Shown piece by piece: positions 8,967 through 16,225 of a stretch of 64,000 bases of DNA (position 1 is its first letter; the number at the start of each line of letters is the position of its first letter). A model generated the notes under the pieces. It was not told the origin of the DNA. It saw nothing but the letters and a program-made list of their open reading frames with translations, and ran no database searches. Source of the DNA: Haliea alexandrii (GTDB lineage: Bacteria; Pseudomonadota; Gammaproteobacteria; Pseudomonadales; Halieaceae). The stretch lies in assembly GCF_003719295.1 (NCBI RefSeq), contig NZ_RFLW01000001.1, positions 744,001-808,000 on the forward strand, written 5' to 3'. The position numbers were made by a program, and so were the translations under genes.

Positions 8967-9017
8967 AAACATACATTCTGGCATGTTTCTTGGATGCTTT
9001 CCTGTAGCAAGAAACAT
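8967..9017. promoter_or_regulatory. Operator-like inverted repeats in the divergent hydrolase/GlnT promoter region
   Basis: Three copies of the half-site AAACAT/ATGTTT lie in the 102 bp between the two divergent genes: AAACAT at 8967-8972, ATGTTT at 8983-8988 and AAACAT at 9012-9017. The last two belong to a perfect 10 bp inverted repeat, ATGTTTCTTG (8983-8992) and CAAGAAACAT (9008-9017), with a 15-base spacer. This may be an operator for the TetR-type regulator encoded at 10525, controlling both genes, or an RNA hairpin in the leader of the rightward gene. Confidence 0.55.
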
Positions 9018-9036
9018 TCCCGTCTATGGAGCTCTT

Positions 9037-10389
9037 ATGGAAATTGAACAGTTGAAACAACGGTGCCTGGAACAGGGCGTTAAATACGGCATAGCGAGCT
9101 ACGTGGATATTCACGGCGCGAGCAAGGGCAAGTTCGTGCCGGTTGGCCATTTCAAGCAAATGTTCGCCGGCTCGGAATTGTTCACCGGTGCCGCGCTGGA
9201 TGGCGTGCCACAGGACATCGCCGACAACGAGGTGGCCGCCATGCCGGACATGGCCTCAATGCAGCAGTGCCAATGGAACCCGGAGCTCGCCTGGTTCGCC
9301 AGCGACCTGTATCTGGATGGCAAACCCTTTGAAGCCTGCTCCCGCAGTATTCTCAAGCGACAGTTGGCAAAAGCAGCGTCCATGGGGTTCACCTTTAACC
9401 TGGGGATAGAAACCGAGTTCTTCATCTTGCGCCAGGCTGAGGATGGTCGCCCCGTACCCTTCAGTGACCGCGACACGCTGGGCAAGCCCTGCTACGACAT
9501 TCCCACCATGATGGACAATATCGGCATCATTGATGAATTGGTACAGGCCTTGAGTGGCATGGGTTGGGGTGTTTACTCCTTTGACCACGAGGACGCCAAC
9601 GGTCAGTTCGAGATCGACTTCAACTACGCCGATGCCCTGACCATGGCCGATCGCCTGGTGTATTTCCGCTTGCTGGCCAATGAGATCGCGCGCAAGCACG
9701 GCGCGTTCGCCAGCTTTATGCCCAAGCCCTTTGCCGATCGCACAGGGAGCGGCGCGCACTACAACATGTCGCTGGCCAGCGCGGAATCCGGGCAGAACCT
9801 GTTTGCTGTGTCCGCGGAAGATGACCGCTATGCCTGTGGCGTCTCCGAGCTGGCGTATCAGTTCATCGGGGGTGTGCTGCGCCACGCCAAGGCGATCAGC
9901 GCTGTGGTGGCGCCGACTGTGAACAGTTACAAGCGACTGGTGCGCCAGGGCAGTATGTCCGGCTCCACCTGGGCGCCGGTGTTCTGCTGTTATGGCAACA
10001 ACAATCGCACCAATATGTTGCGCATTCCCAGCGCAGGCGCGCGCGTAGAGTGCCGGGCACCGGATATCGCCTGCAACCCCTATCTGGGTGCTGCGCTGAT
10101 GCTCGCCGCCGGATTGGAGGGTATTGAGCAGGGTATTGACCCGGGCCAGCCACACCGGGAAAACATGTACCACTACAGCGATGCCGAAATCGCCGCGGCG
10201 GGTATCGAGTGCCTGCCCAAGACGCTCTCCGAGGCCACCGATGCCATCGCCGGGGATGAGCTCGCCTATAAGGTGCTCGGTGCCGATATGCACAAGGCCT
10301 TTGTCGACTTCAAACGGGCCGAGTGGGATAGCTACCACAACACCGTATCCGACTGGGAGGTGGCACGTTACCTGCGCCTCTTTGGCTAA
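9037..10389 (+). CDS. glnT: Glutamine synthetase family protein, GlnT/gamma-glutamylmethylamide synthetase type
   Basis: A 450-residue glutamine synthetase homologue. The N-terminal beta-grasp (YGIASYVDIHGASKGKFVPV) and catalytic domain (IETEFFI, NGQFEIDFNYADAL, PKPFADRTGSGAHYNMS) are intact. Its N-terminal pattern GSELFTGAALDGVPQ resembles the GlnT type III ligases, a group that includes gamma-glutamylmethylamide synthetase. It may ligate glutamate with ammonia or with a small amine. The start at 9037 is chosen by alignment with family N-termini; upstream in-frame codons read into the divergent gene. Whether the substrate is ammonia, methylamine or another amine cannot be read from sequence alone. 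Confidence 0.78.
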   Translation: MEIEQLKQRCLEQGVKYGIASYVDIHGASKGKFVPVGHFKQMFAGSELFTGAALDGVPQDIADNEVAAMPDMASMQQCQWNPELAWFASDLYLDGKPFEACSRSILKRQLAKAASMGFTFNLGIETEFFILRQAEDGRPVPFSDRDTLGKPCYDIPTMMDNIGIIDELVQALSGMGWGVYSFDHEDANGQFEIDFNYADALTMADRLVYFRLLANEIARKHGAFASFMPKPFADRTGSGAHYNMSLASAESGQNLFAVSAEDDRYACGVSELAYQFIGGVLRHAKAISAVVAPTVNSYKRLVRQGSMSGSTWAPVFCCYGNNNRTNMLRIPSAGARVECRAPDIACNPYLGAALMLAAGLEGIEQGIDPGQPHRENMYHYSDAEIAAAGIECLPKTLSEATDAIAGDELAYKVLGADMHKAFVDFKRAEWDSYHNTVSDWEVARYLRLFG

Positions 10390-10524
10390 ACACAGTCGGG
10401 CTCCCCGGTGCGGTGCGTTGCATCGGCCGGGGTTCAGTGTGTCCAGGCCTGGTATGCCGGGCGTGTGCTTGCCTTTGGGTGCGGTGCACTTACACTATAG
10501 GCTCTTTCACGGGCGGGGCGAAAC

Positions 10525-11136
10525 ATGAGGCGAACCAAGGAGGATGCGGCAAAAACCCGGCAGAGCCTGGTGGACGCGGCACTCAAGCTCTTTGGCCAGC
10601 GCGGCTACAGCGGCACGACCCTGCGTCTTATTGCGGACGAGGCGGGGTGTTCCCGCGGGCCGATTTACTGGCATTTCGCCAGCAAGGAAGAGTTATTCGA
10701 GGAAATCCTCGCCTATTCGCAGCTGCCTCTGGAGCGTCTGGTCGCCCTGCATCACGAAGCGATTGACCCGCTGGCTGCTGCAGCGGAATTTTCCCGGCAG
10801 TGGTTGCGCATGCTGCTGGATGACAGCTACTTTCGCCAGTCCTTCGAGATCTTCCTCAACAAGACCGAGTTTACCGAGGCGGTATCCAAAACCCTGGCGC
10901 GCGAGCGGGCGCTGACGGCGTCACTGATTACCACTTTCGCTGACTGGGTAGAGCGCTATCGTGCTGAACACGGCGTGACGGGGGCAAGTAGCAGTCGCAC
11001 GGTGGCACTGTCCCTGTATGCCTATCTGATGGGGCTGACGCAAAGCTGGTTGTTCGATTCCGGTATTACGGATCTGGACAACAACCTCGAATTCTTTGTC
11101 GGCGAGTTCCAGCGACTGCTACGTACAGGCGAGTGA
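10525..11136 (+). CDS. TetR/AcrR-family transcriptional repressor
   Basis: A 203-residue TetR-family protein. The helix-turn-helix spans about 10-55 (TRQSLVDAALKLFGQRGYSGTTLR... IYWHFASKEELF), with an AcrR/TtgR-like ligand domain after it. It lies 135 bp after the GlnT-like gene and converges with the ABC ATPase gene, whose 3' end it overlaps by 18 bp. Possible targets are the inverted repeats at 8967-9017 or the leftward nitrogen operon. A TACACTAT stretch just upstream could be a -10 element of its own promoter. Confidence 0.85.
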   Translation: MRRTKEDAAKTRQSLVDAALKLFGQRGYSGTTLRLIADEAGCSRGPIYWHFASKEELFEEILAYSQLPLERLVALHHEAIDPLAAAAEFSRQWLRMLLDDSYFRQSFEIFLNKTEFTEAVSKTLARERALTASLITTFADWVERYRAEHGVTGASSSRTVALSLYAYLMGLTQSWLFDSGITDLDNNLEFFVGEFQRLLRTGE

Positions 11137-11913
11137 TTGCGAGCGCATCATCTGGCGTATCTTGCGCTCCAGGTAACGGTACTCTTCGAAGTCCAGTATG
11201 GCATCGCGGTCATCGCTGCTTTTTTCCAGCCCGGGGCGAATGGTCTCGAGAATACGACCTGGCCGCGTGCCCATGAAGAACACCACGTCACCCAGGTAAA
11301 GTGCTTCTTCGATGTCGTGCGACACCATGAGTACGGTGGTGCGCTCCTGGTGCACGATTTCCAGCAGCAGGCTCTGCATCTGCCAGCGGGTTTCCGGGTC
11401 CAGGGCGCCGAAGGGTTCGTCCATCAGCAGCAGTGAGGGGTTGCTGGCCAGACTGCGCGCGATGGCAACGCGCTGCTGCATGCCACCGGAGAGCTGGTGT
11501 GGGTAGGCGCGTTCGAAGCCGCCCAGTTTCACCGCCTTGATGAAATACGGCACCACGCCTTCACGCAGGCTGAGCGCTTCCCCGCGGGCCTTGAGGCCGA
11601 ACGCCACATTCTCCTCGACGGTCAGCCAGGGGAAGGAACTGTAGTTCTGGAACACCATGCCCCGGTCGATGCCGGGGCCGTGAACGGCGCTGCCGTCGAC
11701 GACGATCTCACCGGCGTCCTGCGTTTCCAGGCCGGCGATAATCCGCAACAGTGTGGATTTGCCGCAACCGGAGGGGCCGAGCAACACCCCGACACCGGTT
11801 TTTGGCAGTTCGAAGTTGATGTTGTCCAGGGCGGTCAGGGTCTGCCCCGAGCGCAGCAGGAAATGCTTGCTGACGCCCGAGACAGTAAGTCCGCTGTGTG
11901 TCGCGTCGCTCAT
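11119..11913 (-). CDS. ABC transporter ATPase, NrtD/TauB/SsuB type
   Basis: A 264-residue ABC ATPase of the nitrate/sulfonate/taurine class. It has Walker [11 protein letters not shown]-loop FQNYSSFPW, signature [16 protein letters not shown] and Walker [13 protein letters not shown]. The ATG at 11913 overlaps the stop codon of the substrate-binding gene by one base (TAATG), so translation is probably coupled. It is the last gene of the five-gene leftward operon that begins at 15655. Substrate is unknown; class members move small N- or S-containing organic ions. Confidence 0.92.
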   Translation of the reverse strand: MSDATHSGLTVSGVSKHFLLRSGQTLTALDNINFELPKTGVGVLLGPSGCGKSTLLRIIAGLETQDAGEIVVDGSAVHGPGIDRGMVFQNYSSFPWLTVEENVAFGLKARGEALSLREGVVPYFIKAVKLGGFERAYPHQLSGGMQQRVAIARSLASNPSLLLMDEPFGALDPETRWQMQSLLLEIVHQERTTVLMVSHDIEEALYLGDVVFFMGTRPGRILETIRPGLEKSSDDRDAILDFEEYRYLERKIRQMMRSQSLACT

Positions 11914-12935
11914 TATTTCAGCGCCGCTGCCAGCGGGGTGGTGTCGACGCCGGCTGCCATCGGCATCGCCTTGTCGATGAAGCCGAACTTCAGCCACCAG
12001 TCGGTGGTGACATCCCAGTGGTTCTGCATGCCGTCGGAGACGATACCCAGCGGTAATTCACCGGCTTTCAACCCCATGAAAATGGCGGCCTGGTCGCGAT
12101 CGAATACAAAGATACCCCCTTTGAGGATCTCTCCGGTGCTGCCCAGTACCTGCTCCACATCGGCAACGGTAAATTGCAGGCCGTCGGCGATAATCTGGTT
12201 CGCCTCTGCGGTGTTGGCCTTCCAGAAATCAACGGCGTTGAAGTAAGCGCGCGTGAGCTTCGCGGCATCCTCAGGGCGTTCTGCCATGAAGGCCGTGCTC
12301 ATGTACAGTGCATCGCCCAGCATCGCCGTGGTGATGTACTTCTCTTCGGTGGAATCTGCCGCGACGGTCGCACCTGGCATCGCTTCAAGTACTTGCGAGC
12401 CAAAGGGTTCCCAGAATTCGGCGGCCGCTGCGGTGCCGCCGACCATGGCGCCCACCGCATCATCCATGATCAGGTTGGTGAAGGTGACTTCATCAATGCC
12501 GACGCCGTTGTCCGTGAGCCACTCGGCCATGAAAATCTGCGTCAGACCGCCTTCCAGCACGGCGACTGTCTCGCCTTTGAGTTGCTCCGCGCTGGTGATG
12601 CCCGGTGCGAGGACGATCTTGTCTGTGCCGTAGGACGGGTTGGTATAGGTGACCAGTTTGATGCCAACGTCTTTGTCGGCGGCGATGGGGCCGTATTCCG
12701 CCGTGCTTGAGGTGGCGTGTAATTCACCTGCCGTCATCAGGGCAAAACTTTGGTAGGGGTCTTCGATGATGCTGATATCGAGCTCCAGGCCTTCAGTGAG
12801 GCCTTTCTCCTTGGCGATGAACCAGAAGCCGTAGCCGGGCCAGGAAAAAAGCGACAGTTTTACAGGATCTGCCGCTTGCGTGGCGGACCCCAGGGCGAGG
12901 GCCAGAATGGCAATGCCGGATCGAATGTAGTGCAT
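11913..12935 (-). CDS. ABC transporter periplasmic substrate-binding protein, NrtA/TauA type
   Basis: A 340-residue periplasmic binding protein. A signal peptide is plain (MHYIRSGIAILALALGSATQAA, cleavage near residue 22). The mature part begins PVKLSLFSWPGYGFWFIAKE, typical of the NrtA/SsuA/TauA group. AGGAG stands well placed before the ATG at 12935; longer in-frame extensions run into the upstream permease gene. It shows little obvious similarity at its N-terminus to the second binding protein at 16226, so the two transporters probably have different ligands. Confidence 0.88.
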   Translation of the reverse strand: MHYIRSGIAILALALGSATQAADPVKLSLFSWPGYGFWFIAKEKGLTEGLELDISIIEDPYQSFALMTAGELHATSSTAEYGPIAADKDVGIKLVTYTNPSYGTDKIVLAPGITSAEQLKGETVAVLEGGLTQIFMAEWLTDNGVGIDEVTFTNLIMDDAVGAMVGGTAAAAEFWEPFGSQVLEAMPGATVAADSTEEKYITTAMLGDALYMSTAFMAERPEDAAKLTRAYFNAVDFWKANTAEANQIIADGLQFTVADVEQVLGSTGEILKGGIFVFDRDQAAIFMGLKAGELPLGIVSDGMQNHWDVTTDWWLKFGFIDKAMPMAAGVDTTPLAAALK

Positions 12936-12963
12936 GGTGGTACTCCTTTGCGGTTGAGTGCTG

Positions 12964-13770
12964 CTAGTGGGACTCGAGGTAACGAAACGCAGTGCGATGC
13001 AGCAGTTTGAACAATGCGTCAAAAAGCAGGCCCAGCAGGCCAATAACCAGAATGCCGGCCATGATGTCGTCGATGTGCACGAAGCGTTTGGCACGCATCA
13101 TCATGGCGCCGATGCCGTCGGTGGCTGCGACGATCTCGGCAATCACAAGGTAGGTCCAGCTCACCGCGAGCATCTGCCGCAGCACATCGAGGTAGCCGGG
13201 CAAGCTGGACCGCAGGGTCACAGACAGCAGGATCTGGGGCGCGCGCAACCCGAGGGTGCGAGCCGTTTCTATATAGACCCTGGGTACCAGTCGAGTGACG
13301 TCGGCGAGCATGATGATGAGGAAGAACAGCACGCCGATCACCAGCAGGGCGATCTTCTGCTCGTCTCCGGTGCCCAGCCACATGAGCAGCAGGGGAATAA
13401 AGGCCGGGGCGGGCAGGTAGCGGAAGGCGCTGGCCAGGGGGCCGATAACCCGATCCACCGGGCGATAGGCGCCCATCAACAAGCCGAGTGGCAGGGCGAT
13501 CGACACGGCGATACCAAAGCTCAACAGAATGCGCTTCACGCTCGCCCAGATGTCGCTGGCGAAGTCCTTTTCCACCAGCAGCTCATAGAGGCTGGTGAAG
13601 ACTTTTTCCGGGCCCGGGAACAGACGCGGCGGGGCGATCTCGGCGTGGGCGGCGAGCCACCAGCCACCAATGAAAAGCATCCAGCCCAGTGCGCCAAGCA
13701 GTGTTCGCGAGCCGAGCACGGCTGCGGCCTTGTCGCTCATGCGGGCAGTTTTGTCGTTGGCTTCGGTCAT
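12964..13770 (-). CDS. ABC transporter permease, NrtB/TauC/SsuC type
   Basis: A 268-residue inner-membrane permease with about six membrane segments and the EAA-loop region ETARTLGLRAPQILLSVTLRSSLPGYLDVLR that docks to the ATPase. It begins six bases after the stop of the desaturase-like gene and is followed by the binding protein and the ATPase, giving a complete importer. An early hydrophilic N-terminus (MTEANDKTARMSDK) precedes the first helix; an internal ATG at residue 11 is an alternative start. Confidence 0.9.
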   Translation of the reverse strand: MTEANDKTARMSDKAAAVLGSRTLLGALGWMLFIGGWWLAAHAEIAPPRLFPGPEKVFTSLYELLVEKDFASDIWASVKRILLSFGIAVSIALPLGLLMGAYRPVDRVIGPLASAFRYLPAPAFIPLLLMWLGTGDEQKIALLVIGVLFFLIIMLADVTRLVPRVYIETARTLGLRAPQILLSVTLRSSLPGYLDVLRQMLAVSWTYLVIAEIVAATDGIGAMMMRAKRFVHIDDIMAGILVIGLLGLLFDALFKLLHRTAFRYLESH

Positions 13771-13776
13771 CGTGAC

Positions 13777-14790
13777 TTAAAACGCCGTGAGAAAGCTGAG
13801 TGCATCGACGCCCACGGCACGGCCTTCCCTGAGAGACGCCTTGACCTCATCGGCGCCGTACTCCTCGGCGTAAATCCGCGACACACGGTGCTTGTGAAAA
13901 GCGCGTGCCTGCTCGGCGAAGCCCAGGGTCTGTGCCTCCACGGCCGGCTGCAGGGTGCTGTGCAGCTCAGGCAGCCGGTACCAGCCCAGCGTAGGCTTTT
14001 CGTGGTGTGCATTGTGGTAACAGAAGTTGAGCACCAGCAGGTTGATAGCAGGAAAACGATGGGAGAGCAGGTTGCTGTAGGTGTTGGCCTGCTCGTACTC
14101 GGCATCACCCTTGTGCGGGAACACGGTGTCGGTGTCGTCGAGGTTGAAAATGACTTCGTAATTGTGCTGGTAGCAATCCATGAAGCGCAGCGCGGTAAAC
14201 AGCAGCAGTTGGGCGAGCGCGTAGAGCAGGAAAGCCACGGGGCTGATGACCAGTACCAGGGCCAGAATGGCGCTGCGTATCAGCAGTACCCGCAGTACAC
14301 GCCCGCGCTGCGCCCGCTTGGATTCGATCACCCAGGGCGCAATGACGAGCATGGTGTGCATCATGATTTCAACGGCGGGGATATAGGCCCACTCCGCTGC
14401 GTGTACCACCTTGGCCAGTGCGGGGTGACGCTTGAGGAAGCTGCGATAATCCCACACTACGGGGTCGTAATTGTCGACGTGATGGCGCATGTGCTTGTAG
14501 CGGATATCCTCGAAGCGGCCATAGCAGCTGCCGGCTACCCAGTTCAGCACCTTGCCCAGGGCGGCGTTCGCTTTCGCCGACATGAATACCGCGTTGTGGC
14601 CGCAGTCGTGGAGAAGGTATGCGGCGATGAGCATGCTGTGTGCGAGCGCGATAACGCCCACCGCATTGACGGCGGCGTTTGCCTGGAACAGGGCGAGCCA
14701 GCCGCCTGTGTAGGCGAGTGCAATGTAGGCCAGAACCAGAACGGTGTAGTGCGCGCCCGCAGGGTCGCGCAGTTTGAAGACGTCACGCAT
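13777..14790 (-). CDS. Membrane fatty-acid-desaturase-like diiron oxygenase
   Basis: A 337-residue integral membrane protein of the fatty acid desaturase/alkane hydroxylase fold. Its three histidine boxes are HDCGH (61-65), HMRHH (100-104) and HNAHH (259-263), with a further His at about 209, so the diiron ligands look complete. Membrane segments fall near 15-60 and 135-205. Despite its name it need not act on lipids; related proteins hydroxylate alkanes, sterols and other small molecules. It sits inside a sigma-54-driven operon with an NrtA-type importer, so a role in oxidising an imported nitrogen compound is proposed. Its start overlaps the upstream gene by 8 bp. Confidence 0.8.
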   Translation of the reverse strand: MRDVFKLRDPAGAHYTVLVLAYIALAYTGGWLALFQANAAVNAVGVIALAHSMLIAAYLLHDCGHNAVFMSAKANAALGKVLNWVAGSCYGRFEDIRYKHMRHHVDNYDPVVWDYRSFLKRHPALAKVVHAAEWAYIPAVEIMMHTMLVIAPWVIESKRAQRGRVLRVLLIRSAILALVLVISPVAFLLYALAQLLLFTALRFMDCYQHNYEVIFNLDDTDTVFPHKGDAEYEQANTYSNLLSHRFPAINLLVLNFCYHNAHHEKPTLGWYRLPELHSTLQPAVEAQTLGFAEQARAFHKHRVSRIYAEEYGADEVKASLREGRAVGVDALSFLTAF

Positions 14791-15655
14791 GACGGGCCTC
14801 CTTGTGGGCAGGGGTTTGTGACCAGAGCGCGAAGTGCCTCTGTTCCTCGGCGCCGATCCAGCGGTTGAGATCCCACAGGTCGGCGATGGGTGCGTTGGTG
14901 AAGGGGAGGTGGTGCAGGTAGCCGTCCGGGCCGAACTCCGGCGTGAGTGTGGTTTCGTCGTAGCCACGCGCCTGTTGCGCGGACCAGATGGCCTCCCAGC
15001 AGCGTTGATGGCTGGCCAGTGCCTCGGCGTACTCGGGCGCGCCGGGGTGCGGCACCTGCGGCCCCTGGTCGTAGCCCACCCGGCCGTGTACGTGGTGGGC
15101 GTGTTCAGCGGCGAGGGTGATGGCATCCCATTCGCTGTCCATCAGGCGCTCGCTCACAACCACCCAGTGGCTGAAGTCGCAGGTGATTTTGATGTCCGGC
15201 AACTGCTCTAAAATGGCTACCGTGTTCCAGGGGCAGTAGAAGCTGCGCCCGCGGTGGGTCTCGAAAGAGCAGAGCACCCCGTGTTTGTCGGCGATGTCCA
15301 TGGCGGCCTGGAAGAAGCGCACACTGTCTTCGATCGGCCAGGCATCGCAGCCCCCCATGACATTGATGAAGCGGGGCGCGAGTGGTTTGCCGAGGACGAT
15401 CTGGGCCTCGAGGTCTTCCAGGTGTTCACTGATGCTGGCACGTCGGCGCGGCACATAGGAGCCTGCAGTACAGATCTCCTGGATCCACTCCAGTCCGTGC
15501 GCTTCCAGCGCCGCAGCCAGTGTCTTCAGGTGGCCGGGCGCGCTGTGCAAGGCGGGCGCCTCGAGCCCGGCGAAGCCGGCGGCCCGGGCCAGCTGGGCGC
15601 CCTGGTCGATGCTGCCGGTATGTCCCCACAGGGTTTTAAAGGTACGTAATTGCAT
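14783..15655 (-). CDS. Xylose-isomerase-like TIM-barrel protein
   Basis: A 290-residue sugar phosphate isomerase/epimerase-like (AP endonuclease family 2 fold) TIM-barrel protein. Possible metal ligands are seen in CSFETHRGR, ITCDFSHWV, HHVHGRVGYD and TLTPEFGPDG, in the order expected for the fold. Family members include sugar epimerases, endonuclease IV and hydrolases, so the reaction is not set by the fold. It is the first gene of the leftward operon, 35 bases from the sigma-54 element, and its end overlaps the desaturase-like gene. The pairing of these two gene types in a nitrogen-type operon is unusual. Confidence 0.72.
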   Translation of the reverse strand: MQLRTFKTLWGHTGSIDQGAQLARAAGFAGLEAPALHSAPGHLKTLAAALEAHGLEWIQEICTAGSYVPRRRASISEHLEDLEAQIVLGKPLAPRFINVMGGCDAWPIEDSVRFFQAAMDIADKHGVLCSFETHRGRSFYCPWNTVAILEQLPDIKITCDFSHWVVVSERLMDSEWDAITLAAEHAHHVHGRVGYDQGPQVPHPGAPEYAEALASHQRCWEAIWSAQQARGYDETTLTPEFGPDGYLHHLPFTNAPIADLWDLNRWIGAEEQRHFALWSQTPAHKEARHA

Positions 15656-15690
15656 GCTCTGGTCCTGGCTTTGGTGCTTGCTTAAGGGCG

Positions 15691-15706
15691 AGCAACTTCC
15701 ATGCCA
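15691..15706 (-). promoter_or_regulatory. Sigma-54 promoter of the leftward operon
   Basis: Read on the minus strand, TGGCATG-GAAG-TTGCT matches TGGCACG-N4-TTGCW with one mismatch in the -24 box and exact GG-N10-GC spacing. Transcription would start about 12 bases beyond the GC, near 15679, leaving a leader of roughly 24 bases before the ATG at 15655. This points to nitrogen-limitation control of the TIM-barrel, desaturase-like and ABC transporter genes. Confidence 0.82.
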
Positions 15707-15791
15707 AGATGTATGTATAATTCTAACGTATTGATATTAATGAATAAAATAGAATTCTGGCGGAGTCTGGAAAAAACAGCGCTGCGCTGTT

Positions 15792-15947
15792 GTGCACCGT
15801 GTGGTGCACACGGTGCGTCTGTTTTGGTGCACGGCGCCAGACGCACCGGACGGTGTGCAAGGTCGATGTTCGTCAGGGTCGGCAGCCGTCTGCACCGCAG
15901 TGCACCGGAATGGGGCGGCGCATGAAAACGGTGCGTTTTACGGTGCG
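15792..15947. promoter_or_regulatory. Cluster of NtrC-like half-sites between two divergent sigma-54 promoters
   Basis: About ten copies of a GGTGC/GCACC core occur in 156 bases: near 15792-15799, 15803-15809, 15811-15817, 15825-15832, 15841-15848, 15851-15859, 15890-15897, 15900-15907, 15929-15936 and 15940-15947. The pair TGCACC-GTGT-GGTGCA (15793-15808) is a perfect dyad but with a 4-base spacer, one short of the usual NtrC N5. TGCACC-GGAAT-GGGGCG (15901-15917) has the N5 spacing with a weaker right half. The cluster lies 50-210 bp upstream of the rightward promoter and 85-260 bp upstream of the leftward one. Confidence 0.65.
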
Positions 15948-15999
15948 CGATGGCTCTCGGGGGTTTATCATTGCCCCTGTCGTTGGGCTTTTCAGGACA

Positions 16000-16015
16000 T
16001 GGCACGGTTCCTGCT
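16000..16015 (+). promoter_or_regulatory. Sigma-54 promoter of the guanidine operon
   Basis: TGGCACG-GTTC-CTGCT has a perfect -24 box and a near-perfect -12 box with GG-N10-GC spacing. Transcription would start near 16026, about 40 bases upstream of the guanidine-I riboswitch, so the riboswitch lies wholly within the transcript. The NtrC-like cluster lies just upstream. Confidence 0.87.
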
Positions 16016-16065
16016 TTGACCTTGCTGTCCGTACTCCTGACAAGACGCGACACGCAAACCAATAG

Positions 16066-16162
16066 AGCGCTAGGGTTCCGACCGCAAGCATTGCGGTGAC
16101 TGGTCCGAGAGCACTCGACCTTTCGGTGAAGGGTTACACGGCGGGACAAAAGCCCGGGAGAA
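16066..16162 (+). ncRNA. Guanidine-I riboswitch (ykkC subtype 1)
   Basis: The conserved blocks of the ykkC guanidine-I aptamer are present in order: CTAGGGTTCCG (16070-16080), ACTGGTCCGAGAG (16099-16111), and ACACGGCGGGACAAAAG followed by CCCGGGAGA (about 16136-16161). This RNA binds guanidinium and turns on downstream genes. The region between aptamer and start codon holds GTACTCT (16183-16189), which could pair with AGAGGTAC (16215-16222) at the ribosome binding site; translational control is therefore possible but unproven. No strong U-tract terminator is seen. The riboswitch is the main evidence that the operon handles guanidine rather than urea. Confidence 0.95.
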
Positions 16163-16225
16163 CTGAAGGCGAAATGCCGGGGGTACTCTGTGATTAACCG
16201 ACCAAACCCGACTGAGAGGTACACC

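Noticed and set aside
8979-8994. Sigma-54-like sequence TGGCATG-TTTC-TTGGA upstream of the GlnT-like gene
   Set aside because: The invariant GC of the -12 box is GG here, and no NtrC-like site lies upstream. The inverted repeat explains the sequence better.
10401-10436. GC-rich stem (CCCCGG ... CCGGGG) after the GlnT-like gene as a terminator
   Set aside because: No U-tract follows and the loop is long; the evidence is too weak to list it.
12958-14868. A 636-residue open frame on the plus strand
   Set aside because: It is antisense to the permease and desaturase-like genes, is rich in His/Gln/Arg, and has no domain.
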